A program made the position numbers and the translations under genes. Shown piece by piece: positions 5,444 through 12,075 of a stretch of DNA of 12,142 bases; position 1 is the stretch's first letter; the number at the start of each line of letters is the position of its first letter. The DNA comes from an uncultured Eubacteriales bacterium (GTDB lineage Bacteria > Bacillota_I > Bacilli_A > RF39 > UBA660): NCBI GenBank assembly GCA_900313345.1, contig OMQW01000064.1, positions 1-12,142 of the forward strand, in the 5' to 3' direction. The notes under the pieces were generated by a model that worked only from the letters and a program-made list of their open reading frames with translations, was not told where the DNA came from and made no database searches.

Positions 5444-7792
5444 AGCATTACACTTAATACATACATTTTTTATAATATTGTTAAATACTTCCATAACCTC
5501 ATTATCAGTTAAAGTTCTATCGTCTTCAAATGTTAAACTATATGCAATAGACTTAGTACCTTCTGGAACATTAGGTCCAGTATATAAATCAAATACCTCA
5601 ATATTTTTAAGTAATCTAGAACCACTTCTTTTTATTTCTTTTTCTATTTCAATAGTTGAAATATCTTTAGAAACTACAAAAGAAACATCTTTTCTTATAC
5701 TAGGATATAAAGAAGCTAATTTAAATTTAACATCTTTTACTTTAACATTTAGTTTTTCAAGTGACATTTCTAAAACAAATAAATCATCTTTCATAATAGA
5801 TGGATGAATTTTTCCTAAAAAACCTATTTTATTACCATCTAGATAAATATCAGCACTAATACCAGGATGTAAACTCTTTTCATTAGACACTTCAAAACTA
5901 TATCTATTTTTTAATCCAACATAATTTAAAATATTTTCAAGAATACCCTTAAGCACATAAAAATCACTAACAATTTTACTACCATTAAAACTATTATTTA
6001 TATAATTGCCATGAAGTAAAATACTAATATAATTTTCTTCTTTAAAATCATCAAAGAATATCTTACTAATTTCATAAATAGAAAAATCTTTAACTCCTCT
6101 AGCCTTATTATATTTATAAGTTTCAATTAAAGAAGGAACTATTGTTTTTCTAAGTGCCGTTTTATCTTGACTCATAGGATTAGGAAGCAAAATTATTTTC
6201 TTATCGTTATTAAACATATCTTGAGTATTTTTATCAACTATAGAATATGTTCTAACTTCATCTAATCCTAAACTTCTGCATCTTTTTGAAATAAGTTTTC
6301 TAAATTTAATTTCAGGTCTATAAGAACCTGCTCTAGTAGGAAGAGAAGGAAGAGTGTTTTTTAGATTATGATAACCATAAAGTCTACCAATCTCTTCTGC
6401 TATATCATTAGCATTTTCCTCTATATCCAATCTTCTTCTAGGAATAACAACTGAAAATATCTCACCATTAAGTTCATATTTAAAATCAAGTTTATCAAGT
6501 TGTTCTTCCATATCATTAATCGAAAGATCAAGTCCTAATAAAGAATTAATTTTAGAAGCAGTAAATGTTACTGTTTTTAAACTCTTATCCTCATTATCAT
6601 ATAAAACATAACCTTTTAATACTTTACCAGAAGCATACTTTTCAAGTAAATAACATGCTCTATCAAGCGCAGCATCAGTATATTCAAAGTTTAATCCCTT
6701 TTCATATCTCATAGAAGCTTCACTTCGCATATTTAAATGTTTTTCAGTTCTTCTAATATTAAATGCATTAAATATAGCACTTTCAATTAATACTGTTTTA
6801 GTATTTTCACTAACTTCAGTATTTTCACATCCCATAACACCAGCTATAGCAACAACTCTATTAGAATCTGTTATAACTATATCATTACTATCAAGTACTC
6901 TTTTATTAGAATCTAATGTAATAACTTCTTCATTTTGATTAGCCATTCTAACTTCTATAGTATCTCCTAGTTTATCTTTATCAAAGAAATGTAAAGGTTG
7001 TCCATATTCAAGCATAACATAATTAGAAATATCAACCACATTATTTATAGGTCTCATACCGACAGCAAGTAATCTTTTTTTAATAAAATCAGGAGATTCT
7101 CCAATAACCAAATCAGTAACCATACGAGATTTGTAATATGTACATTTATCTGTATTAACTTTTAAACTAAAATGATTATTTATAGAATCATCTATTTCAT
7201 TATAATTAGCTACTGGTAATTTTACTTTCTTACCAAGAATAGCACCAAGTTCATAGGCAAATCCTATATGATAAAAGCAATCATTATTTTTATGTTTATA
7301 AACATCTAAATCATATAATGTATCACTACATCCTAAATATTCCATCGCATCCATTCCAACAGGTGCATCACTACTTAATTCGCAAATACCCTTATTATAA
7401 TTTTCTTCATTTTCTTCTTCTAATCCAAGTTCAAATAAAGCACAAATCATTCCGTCTGATTCTACTCCTCTTTTTTTACTCTTTGATATAACAAAATCAT
7501 GAGGCAATTTAGCACCAGGTAAAGCAACTATTACTTTTAAACCTTCTCTAACATTAGGAGCACCACAAACTATTTGTATTTCACTTTTTCCTATATTAAC
7601 TTTACAAACATGCATATGATCAGAATCAGGATGAGGAATGCAAGAAACAACTTGACCAACAACTAAATTATCAATATGATTAGAAATAACATGTTCAACA
7701 TTAATTCCTGCTTTAGTAACTTTTGAAGCAAGCTCATCTAAATTTTCATTTTCTATGTCAATATAATCTTTGACCCAATTCATACTTACCAT
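5426..7792 (-). CDS. pheT: Phenylalanyl-tRNA synthetase beta subunit
   Basis: At 788 residues this is a complete bacterial-type PheT. The order is an N-terminal MVSMNWVKDYID, an OB-fold tRNA-binding domain (about 39-150, with VVGQVVSCIPHPDSD and IVCGAPNV), and a B3/4 region (about 210-380, with NNVVDISNYVMLEYGQPLHFFD). Then come a B5 domain (about 405-475), a catalytic-like core (about 485-690) and a C-terminal FDX-ACB anticodon-binding domain (about 697-786, starting YPSIRKDVSFVV). With PheS it forms the (alpha-beta)2 enzyme that charges tRNA-Phe; the beta subunit handles tRNA binding and editing. The start at 7790-7792 shares one base with the pheS stop (TAATG) and fits the family's M-x-V-S-x-x-W beginning. 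An internal ATG at 7781-7783 is less likely. Oddity: around residues 162-174 the usual TPNRxD-like stretch reads DVYKHKNNDCFY. Confidence 0.97.
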   Translation of the reverse strand: MVSMNWVKDYIDIENENLDELASKVTKAGINVEHVISNHIDNLVVGQVVSCIPHPDSDHMHVCKVNIGKSEIQIVCGAPNVREGLKVIVALPGAKLPHDFVISKSKKRGVESDGMICALFELGLEEENEENYNKGICELSSDAPVGMDAMEYLGCSDTLYDLDVYKHKNNDCFYHIGFAYELGAILGKKVKLPVANYNEIDDSINNHFSLKVNTDKCTYYKSRMVTDLVIGESPDFIKKRLLAVGMRPINNVVDISNYVMLEYGQPLHFFDKDKLGDTIEVRMANQNEEVITLDSNKRVLDSNDIVITDSNRVVAIAGVMGCENTEVSENTKTVLIESAIFNAFNIRRTEKHLNMRSEASMRYEKGLNFEYTDAALDRACYLLEKYASGKVLKGYVLYDNEDKSLKTVTFTASKINSLLGLDLSINDMEEQLDKLDFKYELNGEIFSVVIPRRRLDIEENANDIAEEIGRLYGYHNLKNTLPSLPTRAGSYRPEIKFRKLISKRCRSLGLDEVRTYSIVDKNTQDMFNNDKKIILLPNPMSQDKTALRKTIVPSLIETYKYNKARGVKDFSIYEISKIFFDDFKEENYISILLHGNYINNSFNGSKIVSDFYVLKGILENILNYVGLKNRYSFEVSNEKSLHPGISADIYLDGNKIGFLGKIHPSIMKDDLFVLEMSLEKLNVKVKDVKFKLASLYPSIRKDVSFVVSKDISTIEIEKEIKRSGSRLLKNIEVFDLYTGPNVPEGTKSIAYSLTFEDDRTLTDNEVMEVFNNIIKNVCIKCNAKVRDN

Positions 7793-8835
7793 TAGTTATT
7801 AGTCTCCTTTCTATCTAAATTTTTATTATTTCTTAAATCATTTTGATGAATAACTCTAATATCATTAAGTCCATATTTAAGCATACCAATTCTCTCTGCA
7901 GCAGCACCAAATGCGAATCCTTGCCAAACATCAGGATCATAACCGCAAGCTCTTAAAACATTAGGATGAACCATACCACCACCACAAATAGTAATCCATC
8001 CCTTAGGTTTACACATAGAACATCCTTCTCCATTACAATTAGGACAGCTCATATCCATTTCAACAGAAGGTTCAGTAAATGGATAATAACTAGGTCTAAA
8101 TCTTGCTTCTACATTTTCACCAAAGATATGCTTAACAAGCGCATTAAATGTTCCCTTTAAATCACTTAAGGAAATATTTTTATCAATAACAAGTCCTTCT
8201 ATTTGACAAAATTCTTGCTCATGAGTCATATCAGTATTTTCTCTTCTATATGTTTTACCAGGACAAATCATTCTAATTGGTTCCTTACCTTTCTTAGAAA
8301 GCATTTCTCTTATTTGTACAGGAGATGTTTGACTTCTAAGAAGTAAACTTTCATCTTTTAAATAAAAAGTATCTTGAGCATCTCTTGCAGGATGTTCTTT
8401 AGGTAAATTAAGCATTTCAAAATTATACTTATCAAGTTCAATTTCAGGGCCTTCTACAACATCATAGCCCATACTAATAAAGAAATTTTCACAGTCTTCT
8501 ATAACAGCTTCATCTAAATTAGGACTACCACTTTTTATAATAGTACTAGGCATATTTATATCAATTTTTTCACTAGCAAGTTTTTGATTTAGAATATTAT
8601 CATTAATTTCCTTATTTTTGTTATCAAACATTTCAGTAAAATAATTTTTAACTTCATTTACCTTCATTCCATACTCTTTTTTTCCTTCATTTGGAACATC
8701 TTTAATACCTTGTTGTAATAAAGTAATATCTCCTTTTTTACTTATATACTTAATACGAACTTCATTAAGCATTTCTAAATTATTACAACTATCAATATCA
8801 TTTTTAATATTTAATTTAATATTCTCTATATCCAT
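7792..8835 (-). CDS. pheS: Phenylalanyl-tRNA synthetase alpha subunit
   Basis: At 347 residues it is full length. An N-terminal coiled-coil arm (about 1-90) is followed by the class II catalytic domain. That domain has the motif-2 region RMICPGKTYRRE (188-199) with HEQEFCQIEGL, and motif 3, GFAFGAAAERIGMLKYG (306-322). A four-cysteine C-x2-C-x4-C-x2-C knuckle (264, 267, 272, 275) is typical of Bacilli PheS. Motif 3 has GAAAER where relatives commonly have GMGIER or GLGLDR. The enzyme activates Phe and loads tRNA-Phe together with PheT. The start is ATG 8833-8835, preceded by GGAGG. The frame stays open for 18 more codons upstream, but those lie in the T-box terminator. Expression is controlled by that T-box, and pheT follows with a 1-base overlap. 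Confidence 0.97.
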   Translation of the reverse strand: MDIENIKLNIKNDIDSCNNLEMLNEVRIKYISKKGDITLLQQGIKDVPNEGKKEYGMKVNEVKNYFTEMFDNKNKEINDNILNQKLASEKIDINMPSTIIKSGSPNLDEAVIEDCENFFISMGYDVVEGPEIELDKYNFEMLNLPKEHPARDAQDTFYLKDESLLLRSQTSPVQIREMLSKKGKEPIRMICPGKTYRRENTDMTHEQEFCQIEGLVIDKNISLSDLKGTFNALVKHIFGENVEARFRPSYYPFTEPSVEMDMSCPNCNGEGCSMCKPKGWITICGGGMVHPNVLRACGYDPDVWQGFAFGAAAERIGMLKYGLNDIRVIHQNDLRNNKNLDRKETNN

Positions 8836-8845
8836 ATAAACCTCC

Positions 8846-9059
8846 AAAAAAATAACTATAAATATAAGGACGACTATTCGCGGTACCACCTTAATTTATA
8901 GTTATTACTATACACTCAATTATTTAACGCATATTAACGCTTCTAGTTTTGCTAGAAGAACTCCATAGACGAATTCATAAACCATTATTAACTGTTTACA
9001 CCAACCACAATCTCTCTAAAAATAATTAAATTTACTACTACTTCTATATCAAAGTCATT
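8846..9059 (-). promoter_or_regulatory. T-box riboswitch, Phe specifier (UUC), controlling pheST
   Basis: The leader carries a conserved T-box, AAGGTGGTACCGCG (8879-8892). Stem I landmarks are AGAGAG (9012-9017) and GGTTGGTG (8999-9006), and the specifier loop reads GAA-TTC-G with the codon TTC (Phe) at 8971-8973. A stem III hairpin has 7-bp arms (8940-8946 and 8952-8958). The terminator pairs 8889-8906 with 8851-8869 (about 18 bp, one bulge), then a T-run at 8852-8846. Uncharged tRNA-Phe should pair with the specifier and the T-box bulge, block the terminator and allow pheST transcription. The specifier agrees with the genes controlled, which makes the call very secure. Confidence 0.96.
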
Positions 9060-9065
9060 AGACTA

Positions 9066-9094
9066 ATTATAACACAATTTAATTAAACTGTCAT
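9066..9094 (-). promoter_or_regulatory. Promoter of the pheST T-box transcript, -35 inside the end of frr
   Basis: Minus-strand -35 ATGACA (9089-9094), a 17-bp spacer and a perfect extended -10, TGT-TATAAT (-10 at 9066-9071). The -35 hexamer is the codons for Met and Thr in the last three residues of frr. Transcription would begin near 9059, at the foot of Stem I. Confidence 0.85.
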
Positions 9095-9628
9095 TAATTC
9101 ATTTTCTTTTTCTTTTAATAAATCATCTATCTTTTTATTATAAGTGTTAACTAAATCTTGAACTTCTTTTTCAAGTCTCTTACCTTCATCTTCAGGAACT
9201 TCATTTTTCTTAATAGATTCTAAAGCATCTCTTCTTTCGTTTCTAATACTTACTTTACAATCTTCAGAAATCTTTTTAACTTGTTTTCCAAGTTCTCTTC
9301 TTCTTTCTTCAGTAAGAGCAGGAACAATTATTCTAATAGATTCTCCATCATTTGTTGGATTATATCCCAAATTAGCAGCAACAATAGCCTTACTAATTTC
9401 TCCTAGACATCCTTTATCAAAAGGTTTTATTAGTAATTGATTTCCTTCAGGAACTGAAATAGTACCTAATTGTTTTAAAGGTGTTAATACACCATAATAA
9501 GAAACCATTACGCCATTCAAACTAGAAGGATTAGCTCTACCAGTTCTAACTGTATTAAATCTTTTTTCCATAGCTTCAATACTATCAATCATTTTTAATT
9601 CTGCTTCATTAATTATATTATTATTCAT
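9083..9628 (-). CDS. frr: Ribosome recycling factor
   Basis: A 181-residue RRF with the family hallmark VRTGRANPSSL (27-37) at the end of the first long helix. The middle beta domain contains GTISVPEGNQLLIKPFDK, and the C-terminal helices carry LTEERRRELGKQVKKISEDCKVSIRNERRDA. With EF-G it splits the post-termination ribosome. The ATG at 9626-9628 follows GAGGAG. It has its own promoter and sits alone, not beside pyrH or tsf as in many Firmicutes. No terminator follows its stop, so its transcript should run into the pheST T-box leader, and the pheST promoter begins within its last codons. Confidence 0.98.
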   Translation of the reverse strand: MNNNIINEAELKMIDSIEAMEKRFNTVRTGRANPSSLNGVMVSYYGVLTPLKQLGTISVPEGNQLLIKPFDKGCLGEISKAIVAANLGYNPTNDGESIRIIVPALTEERRRELGKQVKKISEDCKVSIRNERRDALESIKKNEVPEDEGKRLEKEVQDLVNTYNKKIDDLLKEKENELMTV

Positions 9629-9647
9629 ACAAATCTCCTCTTATTTA

Positions 9648-9676
9648 ATTATATTATAAAAATAATATTTTGACAA
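9648..9676 (-). promoter_or_regulatory. SigA-type promoter of frr
   Basis: Minus-strand -35 TTGTCA (9671-9676), a 17-bp spacer and a perfect -10, TATAAT (9648-9653). A second TATAAT overlaps at 9653-9658 but at a poor distance. The start near 9641 leaves a very short leader of about 13 nt. The -35 overlaps that of the divergent cyclophilin promoter by 5 bp. Confidence 0.75.
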
Positions 9677-9698
9677 TTAAATAATAAAATGATAATTT
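9670..9698 (+). promoter_or_regulatory. Promoter of the lipoprotein cyclophilin gene
   Basis: A consensus -35, TTGACA (9670-9675), is followed after 17 bp by TAATTT (9693-9698) with a TGA extension. Alternatively GATAAT (9691-9696) lies at 15 bp. The -10 is imperfect; the predicted leader is only about 12 nt. Confidence 0.55.
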
Positions 9699-9716
9699 AT
9701 TAAGGAAAGGATAAAT

Positions 9717-10307
9717 ATGAAAAGAAAAATATTAGTATTAATACTAGTAATACTATTACTAGTAACAGGATGTACAGAAAAAAAACAAAAGAAAGGAAAC
9801 AAATTTATGACTGGAAAACATCATGTAGAAATGATTGTAAAAGATTATGGAACAATTAAATTAGAATTAGATGCTGATGAAGCACCTATTACTGTAACAA
9901 ATTTTATTAAATTAACTAAAGAAGGTTTTTACGATAATTTAACATTTCATAGAGTTATAAAAGACTTTATGATTCAAGGCGGAGATCCCCAAGGTGACGG
10001 AACCGGTGGTTCAGATGAAAATATTAAAGGTGAATTTAGTGAAAATGGTATTGAAAATAATATTTCTCATAAAAGAGGTGTAATATCAATGGCACGTGCA
10101 TATGATATGGATAGTGCCTCAAGTCAATTCTTTATAGTTCATAAAGATAGCACATATTTAGATGGACAATATGCAGCATTTGGTCATGTAACTGAAGGTA
10201 TGGATATAGTTGATAAAATAGCAGAAAACACAAAAGTAGAAGATAATAATGGTACAGTAAGTAAAGAAAATCAACCTATTATTGAAAAAATAAATTTAAT
10301 AGATTAG
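9717..10307 (+). CDS. Lipoprotein peptidyl-prolyl cis-trans isomerase, cyclophilin type
   Basis: A 196-residue protein. Residues 1-19 form a lipoprotein signal peptide (KRK, hydrophobic core, lipobox LVTGC with Cys19), so the protein should be tethered to the outer face of the membrane. The cyclophilin domain (about 36-194) shows FHRVIKDFMIQGGDPQGDGTGG (77-98), which holds the catalytic Arg79 with Phe84, Met85 and Gln87. SSQFFI (135-140) and LDGQYAAFGHV (148-158) follow. Tyr147 takes the place of the cyclosporin-contacting Trp of human CypA, as often in bacteria. It isomerises prolyl bonds, probably helping exported proteins fold. The start at 9717 has AAGGAAAGG before it. It diverges from frr and ends in its own terminator. 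Confidence 0.95.
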   Translation: MKRKILVLILVILLLVTGCTEKKQKKGNKFMTGKHHVEMIVKDYGTIKLELDADEAPITVTNFIKLTKEGFYDNLTFHRVIKDFMIQGGDPQGDGTGGSDENIKGEFSENGIENNISHKRGVISMARAYDMDSASSQFFIVHKDSTYLDGQYAAFGHVTEGMDIVDKIAENTKVEDNNGTVSKENQPIIEKINLID

Positions 10308-10333
10308 TAATTCAAAATAGAATTACTTTTTTT
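10306..10333 (+). terminator. Rho-independent terminator of the cyclophilin gene
   Basis: AGTAATTC (10306-10313) and GAATTACT (10320-10327) form an 8-bp stem with a 6-nt loop, then seven Ts (10327-10333). The 5' arm starts within the TAG stop codon. Confidence 0.88.
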
Positions 10334-10382
10334 ATATCAAAAATTATTATTATACATAAAATATAATAAGGAGTTGAAAAAA

Positions 10383-10571
10383 ATGTATAATAAAATGAAT
10401 GGATATTACAATGAAAGAGGTTTTTGGATTCCATTTGCTATAGGTGGTTTAGCTGGAGGAGCTTTAGGATATGGTCTAGCTAACAATAATAAAATTAATT
10501 ACTATCACCCACCATATCAATATAGACCACCTATGATGTACCCAGTATATCCTCCATATTATTTTAATTAA
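10383..10571 (+). CDS. Small glycine-zipper membrane protein with Tyr/Pro-rich tail (62 aa), unknown
   Basis: A 62-residue protein of no family I can name. A polar N-terminus (MYNKMNGYYNERG) leads to one hydrophobic, Gly-rich segment, WIPFAIGGLAGGALGYGLA (about residues 15-33). A tail dominated by Tyr and Pro follows (YYHPPYQYRPPMMYPVYPP). Small proteins of this build occur in spore-forming Firmicutes, sometimes as spore or coat-associated proteins; whether this is one is a guess. The start is ATG 10383-10385, 9 bases after AAGGAG. An in-frame TTG at 10374 abuts that site and cannot be the start. The last 8 bases overlap the end of the convergent histidine kinase gene. No convincing promoter is visible. 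Confidence 0.75.
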   Translation: MYNKMNGYYNERGFWIPFAIGGLAGGALGYGLANNNKINYYHPPYQYRPPMMYPVYPPYYFN

Positions 10572-11784
10572 TAGGAAAAGAAATAATACAAGTAGTACCT
10601 CTTTCCAATTTAGATTTATAAATAAGACTACCATTGTGTAGTCTTATTATTTCTTTTGATAAAGAAACACCTAATCCAGTACCATGTTCTTTAGTAGTAT
10701 AAAAATTATTACCAATATTTTCCAAGCTATAAGCATCCATTCCCTTTCCATAATCTTTTATTTCAATATAAAAAGATCCAAATGCCAAATAAGCTTTTAA
10801 TTTAATTGTTCTTCTATCGTCTAATGCTTCAATACTATTTTTATATATATTTATTAATACTTGTTTTAATTTATCATAATCAAATTTAAAATAAACCTCA
10901 GAATCAGGAATCAAAAAAATATAATCAACATTATTTTTTTCAAGGAGTGGAATTATACCTTCTTTAAATTCATCTAAAAATAATACTAAATCTCCTTCTT
11001 CTCTACTAACATTTATTTTAGAAAAAGATAAATAATCATCCATTAAACCGAAAGTTCTACGAATTGAAGTACTAATTAACGGAATATATTTATCATAATC
11101 CTTCTTAGTACCTGAATCTAATATATCTAAATAACCTCTACATACTGCTAAAGGATTTTTTATTTCATGTAAAATTTTAAACAATTCAGCATGAATATTT
11201 TTTTCTTTCTTTAACTCTACAAGTGTACTTTTATAATTTAAAGTTTTAGATAAATTTTTATAAAATTCAACAATAAAATAACTCGTCATCATATAAATAA
11301 CAGCAGATGATAAAAAATAAAAAATATAAGAAATAAAATTATTATTTTTAGTAAGTAAACTAATTATAAAAGTTCTAATAATAATAAATCCATTAGTTAA
11401 AAAATAGTAATTTTTATAATTTTTTTTATAATAAATATAAAGTATAAAATATAAAATATATTCAAATAATAGTAAAATTATATTTATTTTAAAATTAAAT
11501 TTTAAAAAAATAATCAAAATCAAGCTAACTAATAAAGAGATTTTTACTTTATTATTTAAATAGCAAAGCAATAAAGGAATTGTAAATAAAAGTCCTGGAT
11601 AAAAACTTTTAAATAAAATACCAAATCTAAACATTAAATATAAAGAAGAAAAGACAGTCAGTTCTAAAAAAACATCTCTTTGATTAACGCTTTTTTCAGA
11701 ACCGCTGGTACAATAAATAATATATAAACAAATAGGAAATAAAATAAATGTTGAATTAATAATAAGCCCTTCTAATGAATTCAT
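10564..11784 (-). CDS. Membrane sensor histidine kinase, KinB-like architecture (406 aa)
   Basis: The N-terminal half (about 5-175) holds roughly six or seven hydrophobic segments with short loops and no large extracellular sensor domain. HisKA follows with the phosphorylated His206 in LHEIKNPLAVCRGYLDIL. The HATPase domain has an N box NIYKNSIEA (Asn316), a G1 box DYGKGM (344-349), FYTTKEHGTG and a G2 box GTGLGVSLSKEI (368-379). The multi-TM, no-PAS layout and HEIKNPL/FYTTKEHGTGLG motifs resemble KinB-type sporulation kinases that feed the Spo0 phosphorelay. That assignment is inference, but Spo0A-like boxes lie right upstream. No response-regulator gene is adjacent, so it is an orphan kinase. 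The start ATG 11782-11784 follows AGGGTGAT. The very A/T-rich membrane part uses many Ile, Leu and Phe codons. Confidence 0.92.
   Translation of the reverse strand: MNSLEGLIINSTFILFPICLYIIYCTSGSEKSVNQRDVFLELTVFSSLYLMFRFGILFKSFYPGLLFTIPLLLCYLNNKVKISLLVSLILIIFLKFNFKINIILLLFEYILYFILYIYYKKNYKNYYFLTNGFIIIRTFIISLLTKNNNFISYIFYFLSSAVIYMMTSYFIVEFYKNLSKTLNYKSTLVELKKEKNIHAELFKILHEIKNPLAVCRGYLDILDSGTKKDYDKYIPLISTSIRRTFGLMDDYLSFSKINVSREEGDLVLFLDEFKEGIIPLLEKNNVDYIFLIPDSEVYFKFDYDKLKQVLINIYKNSIEALDDRRTIKLKAYLAFGSFYIEIKDYGKGMDAYSLENIGNNFYTTKEHGTGLGVSLSKEIIRLHNGSLIYKSKLERGTTCIISFPIN
10621..10648 (+). terminator. Hairpin inside the kinase gene, possible terminator for the small membrane protein gene
   Basis: AATAAGACTA (10621-10630) and TAGTCTTATT (10639-10648) form a perfect 10-bp stem with an 8-nt loop, followed on the plus strand by T-rich sequence with a few interruptions. 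It lies 50 bp past the small gene's stop. The U-tract is imperfect and the stretch is also coding on the other strand, so the role is uncertain. Confidence 0.35.
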
Positions 11785-11801
11785 ATAATCACCCTATTAC
11801 T

Positions 11802-11807
11802 ATCATA
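11802..11807 (-). promoter_or_regulatory. Probable -10 element of the histidine kinase promoter
   Basis: TATGAT on the minus strand (preceded by TTGA) is a fair -10, giving a start near 11795 just before the AGGGTGAT site. No good -35 stands at 17 bp. Instead the Spo0A-like boxes occupy the -24 to -50 region, as at activator-dependent promoters. Confidence 0.4.
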
Positions 11808-11818
11808 TCAAAAAGTTT

Positions 11819-11845
11819 TGTCAGTAAATGTCGAAATTTGTCGAA
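11819..11845. promoter_or_regulatory. Tandem Spo0A boxes upstream of the histidine kinase
   Basis: Two perfect 0A boxes, TGTCGAA, lie at 11829-11835 and 11839-11845. A degenerate third copy, TGTCAGT, is at 11819-11825. All three have the same orientation at exactly 10-bp intervals, one helical turn. TGTCGAA is the established Spo0A recognition core. They cover about -24 to -50 of the kinase's presumed promoter. The kinase may therefore be regulated by Spo0A. Confidence 0.7.
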
Positions 11846-11879
11846 ATAAAACTTTTTTTTGTAAAAATTAAAAAAATTC

Positions 11880-11908
11880 TAGACAAAGGTCATTTTATTT
11901 GATAATAT
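11880..11908 (+). promoter_or_regulatory. SigA-type promoter of tRNA-Gly
   Basis: TAGACA (11880-11885), a 17-bp spacer and TAATAT (11903-11908) with a TGA extension. The start would be about 9 bases before the mature tRNA. Confidence 0.75.
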
Positions 11909-11923
11909 AAATACATACGAAAC

Positions 11924-11998
11924 GCAGATGTAGTTTAGTGGTTAGAATATGGCCTTGCCAAGGCTGTGACGTGGATTCGATTTCCATCATCTGCTCCA
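11924..11998 (+). tRNA. tRNA-Gly (anticodon GCC), CCA encoded
   Basis: A complete cloverleaf can be drawn. The acceptor stem is GCAGATG/CATCTGC (7 perfect pairs). The D arm is GTTT/GAAT (two G.U pairs) with GG in the loop. The anticodon stem is TGGCC/GGCTG (two G.U pairs) with loop TTGCCAA, so the anticodon GCC lies at 11957-11959. The T arm is GTGGA/TCCAT with loop TTCGATT. The discriminator is U and CCA is genomically encoded. It reads GGC and GGU codons. The several G.U pairs reflect AT drift. It is a single tRNA with its own promoter and terminator. Confidence 0.96.
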
Positions 11999-12008
11999 AT
12001 TAGAATTT

Positions 12009-12037
12009 AAACCAATTAAACAATTGGTTTTTTATTT
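12009..12037 (+). terminator. Rho-independent terminator after tRNA-Gly
   Basis: AAACCAATT (12009-12017) and AATTGGTTT (12022-12030) form a 9-bp stem with a 4-nt loop, running into a T-rich tract to 12038. Confidence 0.9.
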
Positions 12038-12064
12038 TGCAAAAATATAGTATTATATATGCAA
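12037..12064. repeat. Imperfect inverted repeat ahead of the last gene, operator candidate
   Basis: TTGCA (12037-12041) and TGCAA (12060-12064) are symmetric ends of a 28-bp A/T-rich inverted repeat whose inner halves also partly match. It spans the region where the promoter of the next gene should lie and ends at its AAGGAG site. Weak evidence. Confidence 0.3.
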
Positions 12065-12075
12065 GGAGAAAGAAT

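Noticed and set aside
5478..5807. A 109-codon plus-strand open frame.
   Set aside because: Lies wholly antisense to the conserved FDX-ACB end of pheT and has no RBS or family resemblance.
7966..8160. A 64-codon plus-strand open frame.
   Set aside because: Antisense to the conserved cysteine-knuckle and catalytic region of pheS; no RBS.
8836..8889. A longer pheS start giving a hydrophobic 18-residue extension like a membrane segment.
   Set aside because: Those codons are the T-box terminator stem; the correct ATG at 8833-8835 has GGAGG and matches the family N-terminus.
10374..10382. TTG start for the small membrane protein.
   Set aside because: It directly abuts AAGGAG with no spacing; the ATG at 10383 is correctly placed.
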